A DNA stretch of 64,000 nt, from positions 62,001 through 126,000 of the forward strand of contig NZ_JAGFOA010000004.1 of NCBI RefSeq assembly GCF_017592545.1, in the 5' to 3' direction. This document shows, piece after piece, positions 1 through 7,512 of the stretch; the stretch's first letter is position 1; every line of letters begins with the position of its first letter. The translations under genes were made by a program, and so were the position numbers. Below the pieces are notes generated by a model. That model worked only from the letters and a program-made list of their open reading frames with translations. It was not told where the DNA came from and did not search any database. This DNA is from Microbacterium stercoris. Lineage in GTDB: Bacteria > Actinomycetota > Actinomycetes > Actinomycetales > Microbacteriaceae.

Positions 1-1
1 C

Positions 2-241
2 GGCGCGCGTCTCCTCGACGCCGAGCAGGTGTGCTTCGTCTACACGGTCACCAACCGCTCCCAGGACGACTGGGCGACCACGCTGTCAGAGATCGTCGTC
101 ACGGACTCCGACACCCGGCTCGGCCAGAACGGCACCATCGGCACGATTGCTCGCCTGGGTATCGGCGAGAGCACCTCTCTCTCCGCCTGCGCGACGCTGA
201 TCCCTGTCGACACCACCGTCACCGTGGGGGCAGAGCGATGA
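2..241 (+). CDS. C-terminal end of an exported surface protein (partial)
   Basis: Frame open from the window edge to a TGA at 239-241; no start is visible, so the gene begins upstream. The readable 79 residues contain a FVYTVTN motif followed by a serine/threonine-rich beta-strand pattern, as in DUF11/DUF7507-type immunoglobulin-like repeats of large actinobacterial surface proteins. The chain ends without an LPxTG sorting signal or membrane segment. The stop overlaps the ATG of the next gene (ATGA), so it is translationally coupled to the SipW-type exported proteins downstream and is probably part of the same surface structure. The repeat-family assignment rests on pattern resemblance only. 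Confidence 0.6.
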   Translation, partial: GARLLDAEQVCFVYTVTNRSQDDWATTLSEIVVTDSDTRLGQNGTIGTIARLGIGESTSLSACATLIPVDTTVTVGAER

Positions 242-924
242 ACAGCGGCGTCGCATCGGCCGAAGCGTCGACGGGTGAGGGAAGTGCTCGCGGAGGCCGG
301 AAGAAGCGCGGGCAGAAGGCCCGAAGGCGGGCGGCCGTGGCCGTGATCACCACGAGTGCAGCCGTTGTGGCAGCGATGGCGGGCGCCGGTATCGCCTATG
401 CGATGTGGTCGAGTGAGGACACGTTCCTCGGCGGCCTGGTCACCGCGGGTGACCTCAGCATCACCACCGGTGACCCCACGTGGCGGCAGGTCACTCCCGG
501 GGTATCCGACCCGCTCTCGGGCGGTTTGGAGACTACCCCTGAGTTCATCGGCATGCCCGGCGACATCGTGGAGATCGTTCAGCCGGTCACGACCTATCTC
601 CGTGGCGACAACCTGGTCGGCGGTTTCGATGTCCAGTTGAGGGATCCCTCGGCACTGGCGGACCACGTCCGATCGGGCTCCGTGGAGATCTCCTTTCGCA
701 TCGAGGACGCTGACGGCATCCAGGTCGCACCCGCGACCGGCGGTGCTGAACTCGGTGAAGTGCTCCCGGTGCCCGGGCTCGAAGGACACGATGGCGGCGC
801 AACCGCCTCCTGGAAGGTCGTCCTCACCGCCGAGCTCACGGGCGACTACATCTGGGCTGATGCGCCGACGGCTGATCTGTGGTCCATCGGCGACATCATC
901 GTGGCACTCAGGCAGGTGCGCTGA
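238..924 (+). CDS. Exported protein with alternate (SipW-type) signal peptide
   Basis: 228 residues. A very basic N-terminus (GRKKRGQKARRR, about residues 20-31) precedes one hydrophobic helix ending in AYAMWSSEDTF. This matches the alternate-type signal peptide cut by SipW-class signal peptidases in TasA/camelysin-like proteins, where a tryptophan follows the cleavage region. The rest is a secreted beta-rich domain with no cysteine pair. The ATG lies in an ATGA overlap with the upstream frame, which fixes the start against a longer reading extending back to base 31. The next gene begins one base after its TGA begins (TGATG). Likely a minor subunit or adaptor of a surface fibre; the specific role is not evident from sequence. 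Confidence 0.8.
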   Translation: MNSGVASAEASTGEGSARGGRKKRGQKARRRAAVAVITTSAAVVAAMAGAGIAYAMWSSEDTFLGGLVTAGDLSITTGDPTWRQVTPGVSDPLSGGLETTPEFIGMPGDIVEIVQPVTTYLRGDNLVGGFDVQLRDPSALADHVRSGSVEISFRIEDADGIQVAPATGGAELGEVLPVPGLEGHDGGATASWKVVLTAELTGDYIWADAPTADLWSIGDIIVALRQVR

Positions 925-1826
925 TGACTCCTCGCATGCGCATCACCGCAACCAGCCTCGTCGTCGGCGCGCTGTCCTTCGGAACCCTTTCGGGGGCCTC
1001 CGCACTGTGGACCGTGAATGACACAACCGTCATCCCCGCCATGCGCTCCGGCAGCGTGTCCTTCGCCGTTCAGGATGCCCTCCAGAAGGCTGCGCCGGTC
1101 ACCTCAAAGGATGGGGAGGCGGTCTCCCTCACCATTCCCGGATCCGTGATGGCCGAGGTGCTGACGCAGACGGGACTGAGCCCCGATCCCTTCATCTGGC
1201 GATTCCACGTGACCGGGGCGGCGTACGGCATCGCCGGCCTGGACTACGACATCGTCGCCTCGGCGCAGATCGCCAAGGACGGAACGGTGCTCCCGCTCAC
1301 GGATGGCAAGGCGGTCAAGGACACCCTGCTGGCGAACTCGACGCTCCGGATCTACCCGGCCGGGGAAGGGGACGACTGCTCCCTGGTCCCCGAGCTGCCG
1401 GAGGGTGACGAGCGAAACGTCCACCTCTACGCAGCCGAAGACCACACTCTCCAAGCCGCCAACACCAACCATCAGGCATCGCCGATCACGCAGACCTGGT
1501 GTGCTGCGGTCGACTGGAATCAGCCGCCCGACGGCATCTACGTCAACGACGCATTCGCAGTCGGGGTCGGAGAGGACGGCTCGTCACGTACGGCAGTGGA
1601 TGAGTGGATCGCCGCCGTCGCGTTCCCTGTCTCACTGAAGGCGCTCGGCCTCTACCGCAACCGCGCTGAGGCCGAAGGCAGAGCGGAGGACGGAACCTTC
1701 GCGAGTGATGACGCGATCTGGGAAGCGACCGTCTTTCCCGATCCCTCCCGCGAACCCGCCGTCCTGCTCGAGTTCCAACCGACTGTCACCACCGTCAGCA
1801 CCGCGCCGCGGGCTGAACGGAACTGA
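924..1826 (+). CDS. Exported protein with alternate (SipW-type) signal peptide, larger form
   Basis: 300 residues. A short basic start (MTPRMRIT) leads into a hydrophobic helix ending GASALWTVND, again the ALW pattern of SipW substrates. The mature part contains two cysteines (DDCSLVPE near residue 152 and QTWCAAVD near 192) that could form a disulfide outside the cell. The ATG overlaps the preceding TGA as TGATG, so the gene is translationally coupled to its upstream neighbour. A 9-bp hairpin four bases after the stop ends this three-gene unit. Related in layout to TasA-family accessory proteins, but no specific family is recognisable. Confidence 0.78.
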   Translation: MTPRMRITATSLVVGALSFGTLSGASALWTVNDTTVIPAMRSGSVSFAVQDALQKAAPVTSKDGEAVSLTIPGSVMAEVLTQTGLSPDPFIWRFHVTGAAYGIAGLDYDIVASAQIAKDGTVLPLTDGKAVKDTLLANSTLRIYPAGEGDDCSLVPELPEGDERNVHLYAAEDHTLQAANTNHQASPITQTWCAAVDWNQPPDGIYVNDAFAVGVGEDGSSRTAVDEWIAAVAFPVSLKALGLYRNRAEAEGRAEDGTFASDDAIWEATVFPDPSREPAVLLEFQPTVTTVSTAPRAERN

Positions 1827-1829
1827 GAC

Positions 1830-1852
1830 TTCGCACGGGCCCGCCGTGCGAA
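1830..1852 (+). terminator. Hairpin terminator after the 924-1826 gene
   Basis: Perfect 9-bp stem TTCGCACGG / CCGTGCGAA with loop GCCCG, starting four bases after the stop codon. No U-tract follows, as is usual for GC-rich actinobacterial terminators. It separates the upstream genes from the next exported protein. Confidence 0.65.
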
Positions 1853-1918
1853 CGGCTGCACAAGGCAGCCAGCTCCGTGAAGGAGCAACACCAACCCCAT
1901 TGAGAAAGGGAGACACCC

Positions 1919-2686
1919 ATGTCCGTTCACAACCCTGAGATCGTCGTCGTGACCGAGGAGAAGAAGCGACGAAAAGGCGCGCTGATCCTCGGCGGCGCGA
2001 CCATCGCTCTCCTTGCCGGTGGCAGCACGTTCGCGCTGTGGTCGGCCGGCGACACCTTCGCCGGTGGCACGATCACCGCAGGTGACCTGAACCTGGTGAA
2101 GACCGCTGATACGACGTTCTGGGACGTCTCGGCCGACCGCGCCGACGCCACCGCGACGGTCACGGGCACAGACGGCAGCCAGCTCGGCCACGCGCTGACC
2201 CCGACGAACGCCTCCACCTGGCGCATCGTCCCCGGTGACAAGGTCGCCGCGTCGTTCTCGGCAGACGTCACCCTCGAGGGCGACAACCTCGTTGCTCGCC
2301 TCGGGGTGGATGGTCTCGATGCGAACGCACTGGCCAACACCGGCATGAGCTACAGCTACGAGGTCTACCAGGATGGCGAGCTGGTTTCGGATGAGCGCGC
2401 TCTGCCCGTTGCGGCCGACGCGACCCTGCTGTACCTCTCGGCTCCGGGCACCGGCCAGGACGCGGGTCTCGAGGACGCTGACACCACCGTGCTTCCCATG
2501 GAGACCAACACCGAGGACATCACCGTTGTCGTGTACGGCTCGTTCTTCGAGGACAAGGACGGCGACTTCACCTACACCGAAGGCGACGTCACGGTGACGG
2601 AGCGCGATCAGGTGCTGGCCGCGGACACGCTCGCCGGGCTCTCGCTCACCCTGCAGCAGGTGCGTGACACCGGTGCGCAGTTCTGA
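1919..2686 (+). CDS. Putative major SipW-dependent exported subunit (TasA/camelysin-like)
   Basis: 255 residues. Basic N-terminus (EEKKRRKG), a glycine/alanine-rich helix about residues 20-40, then STFALWSAGDTFAGGTITAGDL, the clearest SipW-type alternate signal peptide in the locus. The mature domain is acidic and threonine-rich, has no cysteine and ends without a sorting signal. A good ribosome-binding site (AAAGGGAG) lies 6 bases before the ATG. The gene is bracketed by hairpins at 1830-1852 and 2706-2739, so it can be expressed on its own and probably more strongly than the peptidase that follows. This suggests the main structural subunit of a surface fibre; fibre formation is inference from TasA-family knowledge. 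Confidence 0.8.
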   Translation: MSVHNPEIVVVTEEKKRRKGALILGGATIALLAGGSTFALWSAGDTFAGGTITAGDLNLVKTADTTFWDVSADRADATATVTGTDGSQLGHALTPTNASTWRIVPGDKVAASFSADVTLEGDNLVARLGVDGLDANALANTGMSYSYEVYQDGELVSDERALPVAADATLLYLSAPGTGQDAGLEDADTTVLPMETNTEDITVVVYGSFFEDKDGDFTYTEGDVTVTERDQVLAADTLAGLSLTLQQVRDTGAQF

Positions 2687-2705
2687 TCCAGGTCAGATCC
2701 CCCCA

Positions 2706-2739
2706 GTCGGGGCACGCCGGCAACCCGGCGTGCCCCGAC
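2706..2739 (+). terminator. Strong hairpin terminator/attenuator before the SipW peptidase
   Basis: Perfect 15-bp stem (GTCGGGGCACGCCGG and its complement) with loop CAAC, 19 bases after the stop of the 1919-2686 gene and 31 bases before the peptidase ATG. It should end or strongly reduce transcription into the peptidase gene. Confidence 0.75.
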
Positions 2740-2770
2740 ATCCCTCCGCCTGAACCCGTCAGAGGACAAA

Positions 2771-3571
2771 ATGACCCGCCCAGCCACTCGCCGCGCACGC
2801 ACGCGAGAGCGCGCCTGGTACGACTCGCCCTGGCGCATCCTCATCCGGGCTCTGGGAATCGCTGTCGCGACGCTGCTGGTCGCACTGATCGCGGCGCTTC
2901 TCCTCATCCCGCGTCTTATGGGTGGCCAGGCCCTCACCGTGCTCACCGGCTCGATGGAGCCGGCTCTCTCTCCGGGGGACGTCGTTGCGGTACGAGGCAT
3001 CGATCCGGACGACGTCTGCACCGAGGTGAGCGTGAACGACATCGTCACGTTCCTGCCGGCCCCCGATGACCCGTCGCTGATCACTCATCGCGTCGTCGGG
3101 ATCACCATCGGCTCCTTCGAGGATGGCTCCGGTTGCCGTCTGCTGACCCAGGGCGATGCGAACTCGACGGCGGACGACCCGATCTCTCCCGAGCAGGTCC
3201 GCGGCGTCTTTATGTATGCCATTCCGTCCGTCGGCTGGGTGAAGGAATGGATCCAGCAGAACCCGATGCTGGCGATGGCTCTCGGGATCGCGATCGCGGC
3301 CGTGTGGTGGTTGTGGCCGGGGCGCCAGCAGCAGAGAACGGTTGTGCGGATTCCCGGCGTGGCGTCGATGGCGGGGTCCGGGTCCTCCACGCCGGTGGGC
3401 ACTCCTCAGGCAACGTCGTCGGCGCCCGATGAGCTCGCGCTCCGCAGACGCGAACTGGACCTTCGAGAGCGCGAGCTGCTTCTGCGCGAACGCGAGCTGA
3501 GCTGGGCCATGGGCTCCGTCGATCCCGATTCTGAGACTTCTCCACCCGCGACCCAGGACACGAGATCATGA
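2771..3571 (+). CDS. sipW: SipW-class signal peptidase I (S26B, ER/archaeal type)
   Basis: 266 residues. An N-terminal membrane helix (about 23-47) is followed by TGSMEP with catalytic Ser61, THRVV with His106 in place of the lysine of bacterial LepB, and a GDAN motif (128-131). This Ser-His arrangement defines the S26B/SipW class that removes alternate signal peptides. A second membrane helix (about 165-183) returns the chain to the cytoplasm. There a tail carries three charged repeats (RRRELDL, RERELLL, RERELSW, about 225-245), likely a short helix or coil. The gene follows three putative substrates, and its stop overlaps the next ATG by four bases. A conventional LepB is encoded separately at 62658, so this enzyme is specialised. 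Confidence 0.9.
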   Translation: MTRPATRRARTRERAWYDSPWRILIRALGIAVATLLVALIAALLLIPRLMGGQALTVLTGSMEPALSPGDVVAVRGIDPDDVCTEVSVNDIVTFLPAPDDPSLITHRVVGITIGSFEDGSGCRLLTQGDANSTADDPISPEQVRGVFMYAIPSVGWVKEWIQQNPMLAMALGIAIAAVWWLWPGRQQQRTVVRIPGVASMAGSGSSTPVGTPQATSSAPDELALRRRELDLRERELLLRERELSWAMGSVDPDSETSPPATQDTRS

Positions 3572-4575
3572 CCCCGGATCCCGTCGCTGGAGCCATGAAA
3601 CGCCCCTTGAACAGCCGGGTCGTGGCGAGGGAGTGGTCTCGTGGCATGCTGACCCGCCGTGGGCGCTGGATCGCCGTGGCCGTTGCGGCGTTGGCCACCC
3701 TCGTCCTGACTCTCGTCCTCTTCTTCGCCGGGGCTCTTCCCGGAGCCCAGGCGCTTCTGGGACAGGAGGCAGCGGACGAAGGCGGCGACGTCGTGGTGCA
3801 GACGGAGGGCTCCCCGCCCGGGACGGCCACGCCAGCCGCACCCGAAGCGGGGTCTGCTCAGCTTCCCGTTCGTGCGGTCTGGGATGGGCCCACCACCCAT
3901 CTGAACTGGGCCGGCGACGGCTATGAGACCGCAGAAGCCTCGTTCATCGGGGCCCGGGTCTTCGCGCCGGGAGACAAGGTGACGCGGACGCTGCTGGTGA
4001 CGAACAGTGGCCCGGAAGCCGCGACGATGTCGGTCAGCATCGCCGCGAGCGAGTTGTTCGCCGCTGACACACGCAATCGCGCATTGGGGGAGAACGTGGA
4101 TCTCTCCTGGGCAGTCGGCCAGGTCGCGGGCGGAGGACGATTCGATGAGGTCATCCAGGTGTCTGCACCCCGCACGGAGATCGCTCAGCTTCGAGTGGCG
4201 CGCGGCGAGACGGTGCCGATCACGCTCACAGCGAGTATGCCGAGCGAAGTCAGAGACCAGCGCCGTGCGGACACGACATCCGCGGAGCTGTCCTTCGACG
4301 TCCAGGTCGTGCTCCGCGGAGACACCGCTGCGCTCCTGGCGATCACGGGCTCCGATCCCTGGCCCTTCGCGCTCCTGGCGCTGGGTCTCCTCGGCATCGG
4401 CTTCCTGATGGTCTTCTTCCGACGTCCTGTGGTGTGCGACTACTGCGACGAACCCCTGGCAGGTGGGGAGCGCCGTGCGCTTCTGTGCCACGAAGACGGA
4501 AGTCGCACGGTCCAGTGCGCTGTCTGCGCGGGAGAATTCGGGACGTCCGGGGGAGCGTCGGACGGGCGAATCTGA
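3568..4575 (+). CDS. Two-pass membrane protein with extracellular beta domain and cytoplasmic Cys ribbon
   Basis: 335 residues, ATG inside the ATGA overlap with the SipW gene. Basic N-terminus, membrane helix about 34-57, then an extracellular region of about 200 residues. That region contains a DUF11/CARDB-like beta domain (GDKVTRTLLVTNSGPE, near 135-150). A second helix follows (about 264-284), and a short C-terminal tail inside the cell has CDYC (290-293), CH (307-308) and CAVC (317-320), the spacing of a small zinc ribbon. Later in-frame ATGs at residues 10 and 27 are alternative starts. Function unknown; coupling to the peptidase suggests a role in assembling, anchoring or sensing the SipW substrates. 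Confidence 0.75.
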   Translation: MTPDPVAGAMKRPLNSRVVAREWSRGMLTRRGRWIAVAVAALATLVLTLVLFFAGALPGAQALLGQEAADEGGDVVVQTEGSPPGTATPAAPEAGSAQLPVRAVWDGPTTHLNWAGDGYETAEASFIGARVFAPGDKVTRTLLVTNSGPEAATMSVSIAASELFAADTRNRALGENVDLSWAVGQVAGGGRFDEVIQVSAPRTEIAQLRVARGETVPITLTASMPSEVRDQRRADTTSAELSFDVQVVLRGDTAALLAITGSDPWPFALLALGLLGIGFLMVFFRRPVVCDYCDEPLAGGERRALLCHEDGSRTVQCAVCAGEFGTSGGASDGRI

Positions 4576-4591
4576 TCACCATGGGCGGATC

Positions 4592-4672
4592 GCTGATATC
4601 CGAGGTCTGTCAGCCAAATCGCTGATATATGAGTTGTTTCAGCCAGATCGCTTATTTACGAGCAAATATCAG
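4592..4672 (+). promoter_or_regulatory. Three operator-like dyads at exact 29-bp spacing upstream of the SatD-like gene
   Basis: Two near-identical sites read GCTGA-N13-TCAGC (4592-4614 and 4621-4643). A degenerate third copy starts GCTTA at 4650 and ends near TCAG at 4672. All begin with ATCGCT and are phased at exactly 29 bp. The block is AT-rich relative to its surroundings and ends 16 bases before the ATG at 4689. The downstream protein has a C-terminal helix-turn-helix, so autoregulation is a reasonable inference. Confidence 0.6.
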
Positions 4673-4688
4673 TGTTACGCTCATGTAC

Positions 4689-5330
4689 ATGGTTGTCGCC
4701 GTCATCGCAGACATCGTCGCTTCCCGTGCGGCGCAGGACCGCGACGCGGTGCAACGCGAGATCGAGGCCGCCGCACGCGAAGTCGAGCGGGTGAGGCCGC
4801 GCGCCGTGCAGGAGTGGTGGCCCACGTTCAGCGACGAGTTCCAAGCCGTGTACCGCACGGTCGAGGATGCCCTCGTCGCGACGCTTCATCTCCAGCTCGC
4901 CCTGCCGGAGGGCGTCGGCTGCCGCTTCGGTATCGGCGTCGGCGACATCGTGCCCGTCGAGTCGCTGCTGGCCGACCGGATCCAGGACGGTCCGGGCTGG
5001 TGGGCGGCGCGCTCGGCCATCGACCATGCGAACGAGCTCGACAAGGGCAGACTGCCCGGCGTTCGCTCGTGGTTCGCGGTGCACGAGAGCGAGCCCGAGG
5101 CGCTTCGAGAGCGGGTGCCCGTGGTGAACGCCTACCTGCTGCTGCGTGACCAGGTCGTCGCGGATATGAACCCGCGCGCCCGTCGCGCCACTTACGACAC
5201 CTGGCGTGGCCTGCAGCAGAAGGAGATCGCCGCGAAAGAGGGCATCACGCAGGCCGCCGTCTCGCAGGCGATCAACAAGCCGCTCGTGCGTGCGCTCCGT
5301 CTCGGCGCGCGCGGTCTCGCCGACGGCTGA
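4689..5330 (+). CDS. SatD-family protein with C-terminal helix-turn-helix
   Basis: 213 residues from the ATG at 4689. This start gives the usual SatD opening (VVAVIADIVASR, compare the GDIV-S-R pattern of the family). An ATG two codons earlier (4683) is possible; a longer reading from 4629 would run through the operator repeats and is unlikely. The N-terminal 150 residues carry the conserved EWWPTFSDEFQAVY and GIGVGDI patterns. The C-terminus reads LQQKEIAAKEGITQAAVSQAINK (split over about 175-197 of the chain), a clear helix-turn-helix. SatD proteins are poorly characterised. The usual membrane-protein partner is not next to it; an inverted repeat and the convergent cofD gene follow. Confidence 0.8.
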   Translation: MVVAVIADIVASRAAQDRDAVQREIEAAAREVERVRPRAVQEWWPTFSDEFQAVYRTVEDALVATLHLQLALPEGVGCRFGIGVGDIVPVESLLADRIQDGPGWWAARSAIDHANELDKGRLPGVRSWFAVHESEPEALRERVPVVNAYLLLRDQVVADMNPRARRATYDTWRGLQQKEIAAKEGITQAAVSQAINKPLVRALRLGARGLADG

Positions 5331-5346
5331 TCCGGAGCCTGATCAC

Positions 5347-5410
5347 ACGTGCTCTCAGCGACGACATGCCGGATCGGATCAGACCCGGCACGTTCTCGCT
5401 GAGAGCACGT
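5347..5410. terminator. Long nested palindrome between convergent genes (likely bidirectional terminator)
   Basis: Outer arms ACGTGCTCTCAGCGA (5347-5361) and its exact complement (5396-5410) form a 15-bp stem. Inside, TGCCGG (5367-5372) pairs with CCGGCA (5385-5390), with 5-base spacers on both sides. The element fills the gap between the satD stop (5330) and the cofD stop (5415). It is longer than an ordinary terminator and has no U-tract. Confidence 0.6.
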
Positions 5411-5414
5411 CCTT

Positions 5415-6398
5415 TCAGAGAGGTGGGCGACGCACGTCGGACGCGAAGGCCAGCGCGTCGGCGGCGAGCTGGGCGGAGGTGTCCGCGTCGTGCATCCACA
5501 GCGGTACGGCGCGCGCACGCACGCCCGACGCGGCGAGCAGTTCGACGTCGCCTGCATCGGACGTGTCCACCAGCCATCCGTCGAGGAGGCCTCCGGACGA
5601 GCGCGAGCCGTAGTGACGACCGACCGCCGCGGCGGACGTCTCGACACCGATCGTGGTGAGGCAGACGTCTGCCATGCCCCGCACGACAGCGCCGGAGATG
5701 ATGCCCGAGACCCCGATGACGGGAGCGGATGCCGACGCGAGAGCGTCGCGCATGCCGGGTACGGCGAGCACGGGGCCGACCGAGACGACCGGGTTCGAGG
5801 GGGCGACGAGCACCACGTCGGCGCGGGCGATCGCCTCCAGCGCGCCCGCGGACGGCGCCGCCGTCTCCACGCCGCGCTGCACGAACCCCCGCGCGGGAAG
5901 CTGCGCGCGGTGCCGCACCCACCACTCCTGGAAGTGAAGCGGATCGGATCCGTCCGCCGGCAGCACGTACGTGTCGATCTCGGCGTCCGTGGCGGGGTGC
6001 AGCGTGACCCCGAGATCCCAGCGCGCGCCGAGGCGGCGGTACACGTCGGAGACGGAGACGCCATCGCGCAGCCAGGCCGTGCGCGCGATGTGCGTGCCGA
6101 GGTCCAGGTCTCCCAGCGTGAACCAGTCGGGGGCGGTGCCCCAGGTGTGCAGCTCGGCGGCGACGCGCTCGGTCTCGTCGGCGCGGCCCCAGCCGCGTGC
6201 GGTGTCGTTCACACCGGCCAGCGCGTAGAGCAGGCTGTCGTGATCCGGAGCGATCCGCAGGCCCGAGACCCACCAGTCGTCCGCGGTGTTGACCACCACA
6301 TCGATCCGGTGGTCGTCGCCGGAGCGACGCGCGTGCTCGCGCACGCCCTTCACGAAGCGCGCGCAGCCGACGCCGCCGCCGATGACGGTGATGTTCAT
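5415..6398 (-). CDS. cofD: CofD/FbiA-type 2-phospholactate/phosphoenolpyruvate transferase (F420 pathway)
   Basis: 327 residues from the ATG at 6398; an upstream in-frame TTG at 6410 is less likely. Begins MNITVIGGGVGCARF, the nucleotide-binding glycine loop of the CofD family, followed by VVVNTADDWW and RIAPDHDSLLYALAG. The enzyme joins a phosphoenolpyruvate- or phospholactate-derived group to the deazaflavin Fo to make (dehydro-)F420-0 in the cytosol. Length is normal for the family (about 310-330). It ends a minus-strand series that starts at 9421, only 37 bases after the preceding GNAT gene. FbiB/CofE, which adds glutamates, is not in the window. CofD is well supported; its link to the upstream genes is positional only. 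Confidence 0.9.
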   Translation of the reverse strand: MNITVIGGGVGCARFVKGVREHARRSGDDHRIDVVVNTADDWWVSGLRIAPDHDSLLYALAGVNDTARGWGRADETERVAAELHTWGTAPDWFTLGDLDLGTHIARTAWLRDGVSVSDVYRRLGARWDLGVTLHPATDAEIDTYVLPADGSDPLHFQEWWVRHRAQLPARGFVQRGVETAAPSAGALEAIARADVVLVAPSNPVVSVGPVLAVPGMRDALASASAPVIGVSGIISGAVVRGMADVCLTTIGVETSAAAVGRHYGSRSSGGLLDGWLVDTSDAGDVELLAASGVRARAVPLWMHDADTSAQLAADALAFASDVRRPPL

Positions 6399-6435
6399 CC
6401 CACCAGTCAACCAGCGGCGGCGCCGGCGAGGCGCA

Positions 6436-7512
6436 TCACGCCAGCTTCTTCTCCCAGGCGCCCGCGTACGACGCCGGCACGAAGCCGACCTGCTCGTTCA
6501 CATCGAGCATGTAGCGGTTCTCCTCGGCGTTGAACGTCGAGACGCACGGCGATTCGGGCACCGCCTCGTGCCACTTCGCCAGGCCCACGCACTTCACGAT
6601 GGAGCCGAGCCGGTGGCCGCGGTGCTCCGGCATCACGAGGGTGCCCCATTGAGACGTGGGCTTGGTGCGATCCGGCCCGATGGTGAGCTCGTTGAAGGCC
6701 GCGACCTCGCCCGTCGGCTCATGGATCACCAGCGTCACGCCGAACAGCGTGCCCGCCGAGGCGAAGCGGGCATCGCGCTCGAACACGCGCTCGGCGTCCC
6801 AGGTCGAGGCCTCCATCACGAGGTCTCCGCTCGGGACGTCCGAGTGCATCCGCGCGATGGCCTTGGCATAGCCGTCGGCATACTCGGGGGGAGTCGGGCC
6901 CGCCCACCACACCGCGCGGTAATCGGGACCCGCCGTGGCGGTCGCCTCGGCGAGCAGTCGCTCGACAGGCTCGTAGTCGCCCTGCAGATCGAACCGGCTG
7001 TTGCGCTCCACCTGCCCGAGCCGGTACCCCGCGGCGAGCATGCGCCGTGTGCTCGGGTCATCCGCGGGAACCCATCCGGCTCCCGTCGGCGGCACGAGTG
7101 TGTTCTCGACCGGATCGGCGCGGTGGATCGTCCACGACTGCAGCACCGTGCGCCCGTACTCCCGTGCGATGCGCTCGCCCTCGGCCTCGAGGGCATCGAC
7201 GACCGGTCCGCCGTTCTCGTGCTCCTCGGTCATCATCACGTCGATCTCCACGGAGTCCTGCATCGACTTGTCGATGTCCACGCGCACCGCGCCGACGATC
7301 TCGCCGTCGACGCGGGCGATCGCCCCGCGCATCACGCGGTAGGGCGTCTCCTGGGCGCGGGCGCGGAACTCCACGGCCGAATCGTCGTGGAGGTCGGTGC
7401 CCGACCAGCGTCGCCACGCGTCATTGCCGATCTGCACCATCGCGAGGAAGCCCTCGGCCTCGGGGCCGTCGAGGGTCGCGGGCACGATCAGGTCTTCGAT
7501 CAGAACGTCCAT
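6436..7512 (-). CDS. Two-domain GNAT-family N-acetyltransferase (second of tandem pair)
   Basis: 358 residues. The ATG lies in a four-base overlap with the upstream gene's stop, which fixes the start. The C-terminal half has the acetyl-CoA-binding signature TLVMPEHRGHRLGSIVK and ends FNAEENRYMLDVNEQVGFVP, a pattern of double-GNAT proteins related to mycothiol-synthase-like families. The N-terminal half is a degenerate GNAT fold. It is a clear paralogue of the next gene upstream (shared WDAERI/VF, PTGE/AI-V-AFNE and LDVNE-VGFVPA blocks), so the pair arose by tandem duplication. The acceptor substrate cannot be told from sequence. It is coupled to its paralogue and followed by cofD. Confidence 0.85.
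   Translation of the reverse strand: MDVLIEDLIVPATLDGPEAEGFLAMVQIGNDAWRRWSGTDLHDDSAVEFRARAQETPYRVMRGAIARVDGEIVGAVRVDIDKSMQDSVEIDVMMTEEHENGGPVVDALEAEGERIAREYGRTVLQSWTIHRADPVENTLVPPTGAGWVPADDPSTRRMLAAGYRLGQVERNSRFDLQGDYEPVERLLAEATATAGPDYRAVWWAGPTPPEYADGYAKAIARMHSDVPSGDLVMEASTWDAERVFERDARFASAGTLFGVTLVIHEPTGEVAAFNELTIGPDRTKPTSQWGTLVMPEHRGHRLGSIVKCVGLAKWHEAVPESPCVSTFNAEENRYMLDVNEQVGFVPASYAGAWEKKLA

Noticed and set aside
31..237. N-terminal extension of the 238-924 gene back to base 31
   Set aside because: His/Arg-rich out-of-frame reading of the upstream gene; the ATG at 238 has the expected ATGA overlap and signal peptide.
4592..4672. Possible CRISPR repeats (29-bp period)
   Set aside because: The units abut without spacers, differ from each other and are internal dyads; no cas genes nearby.
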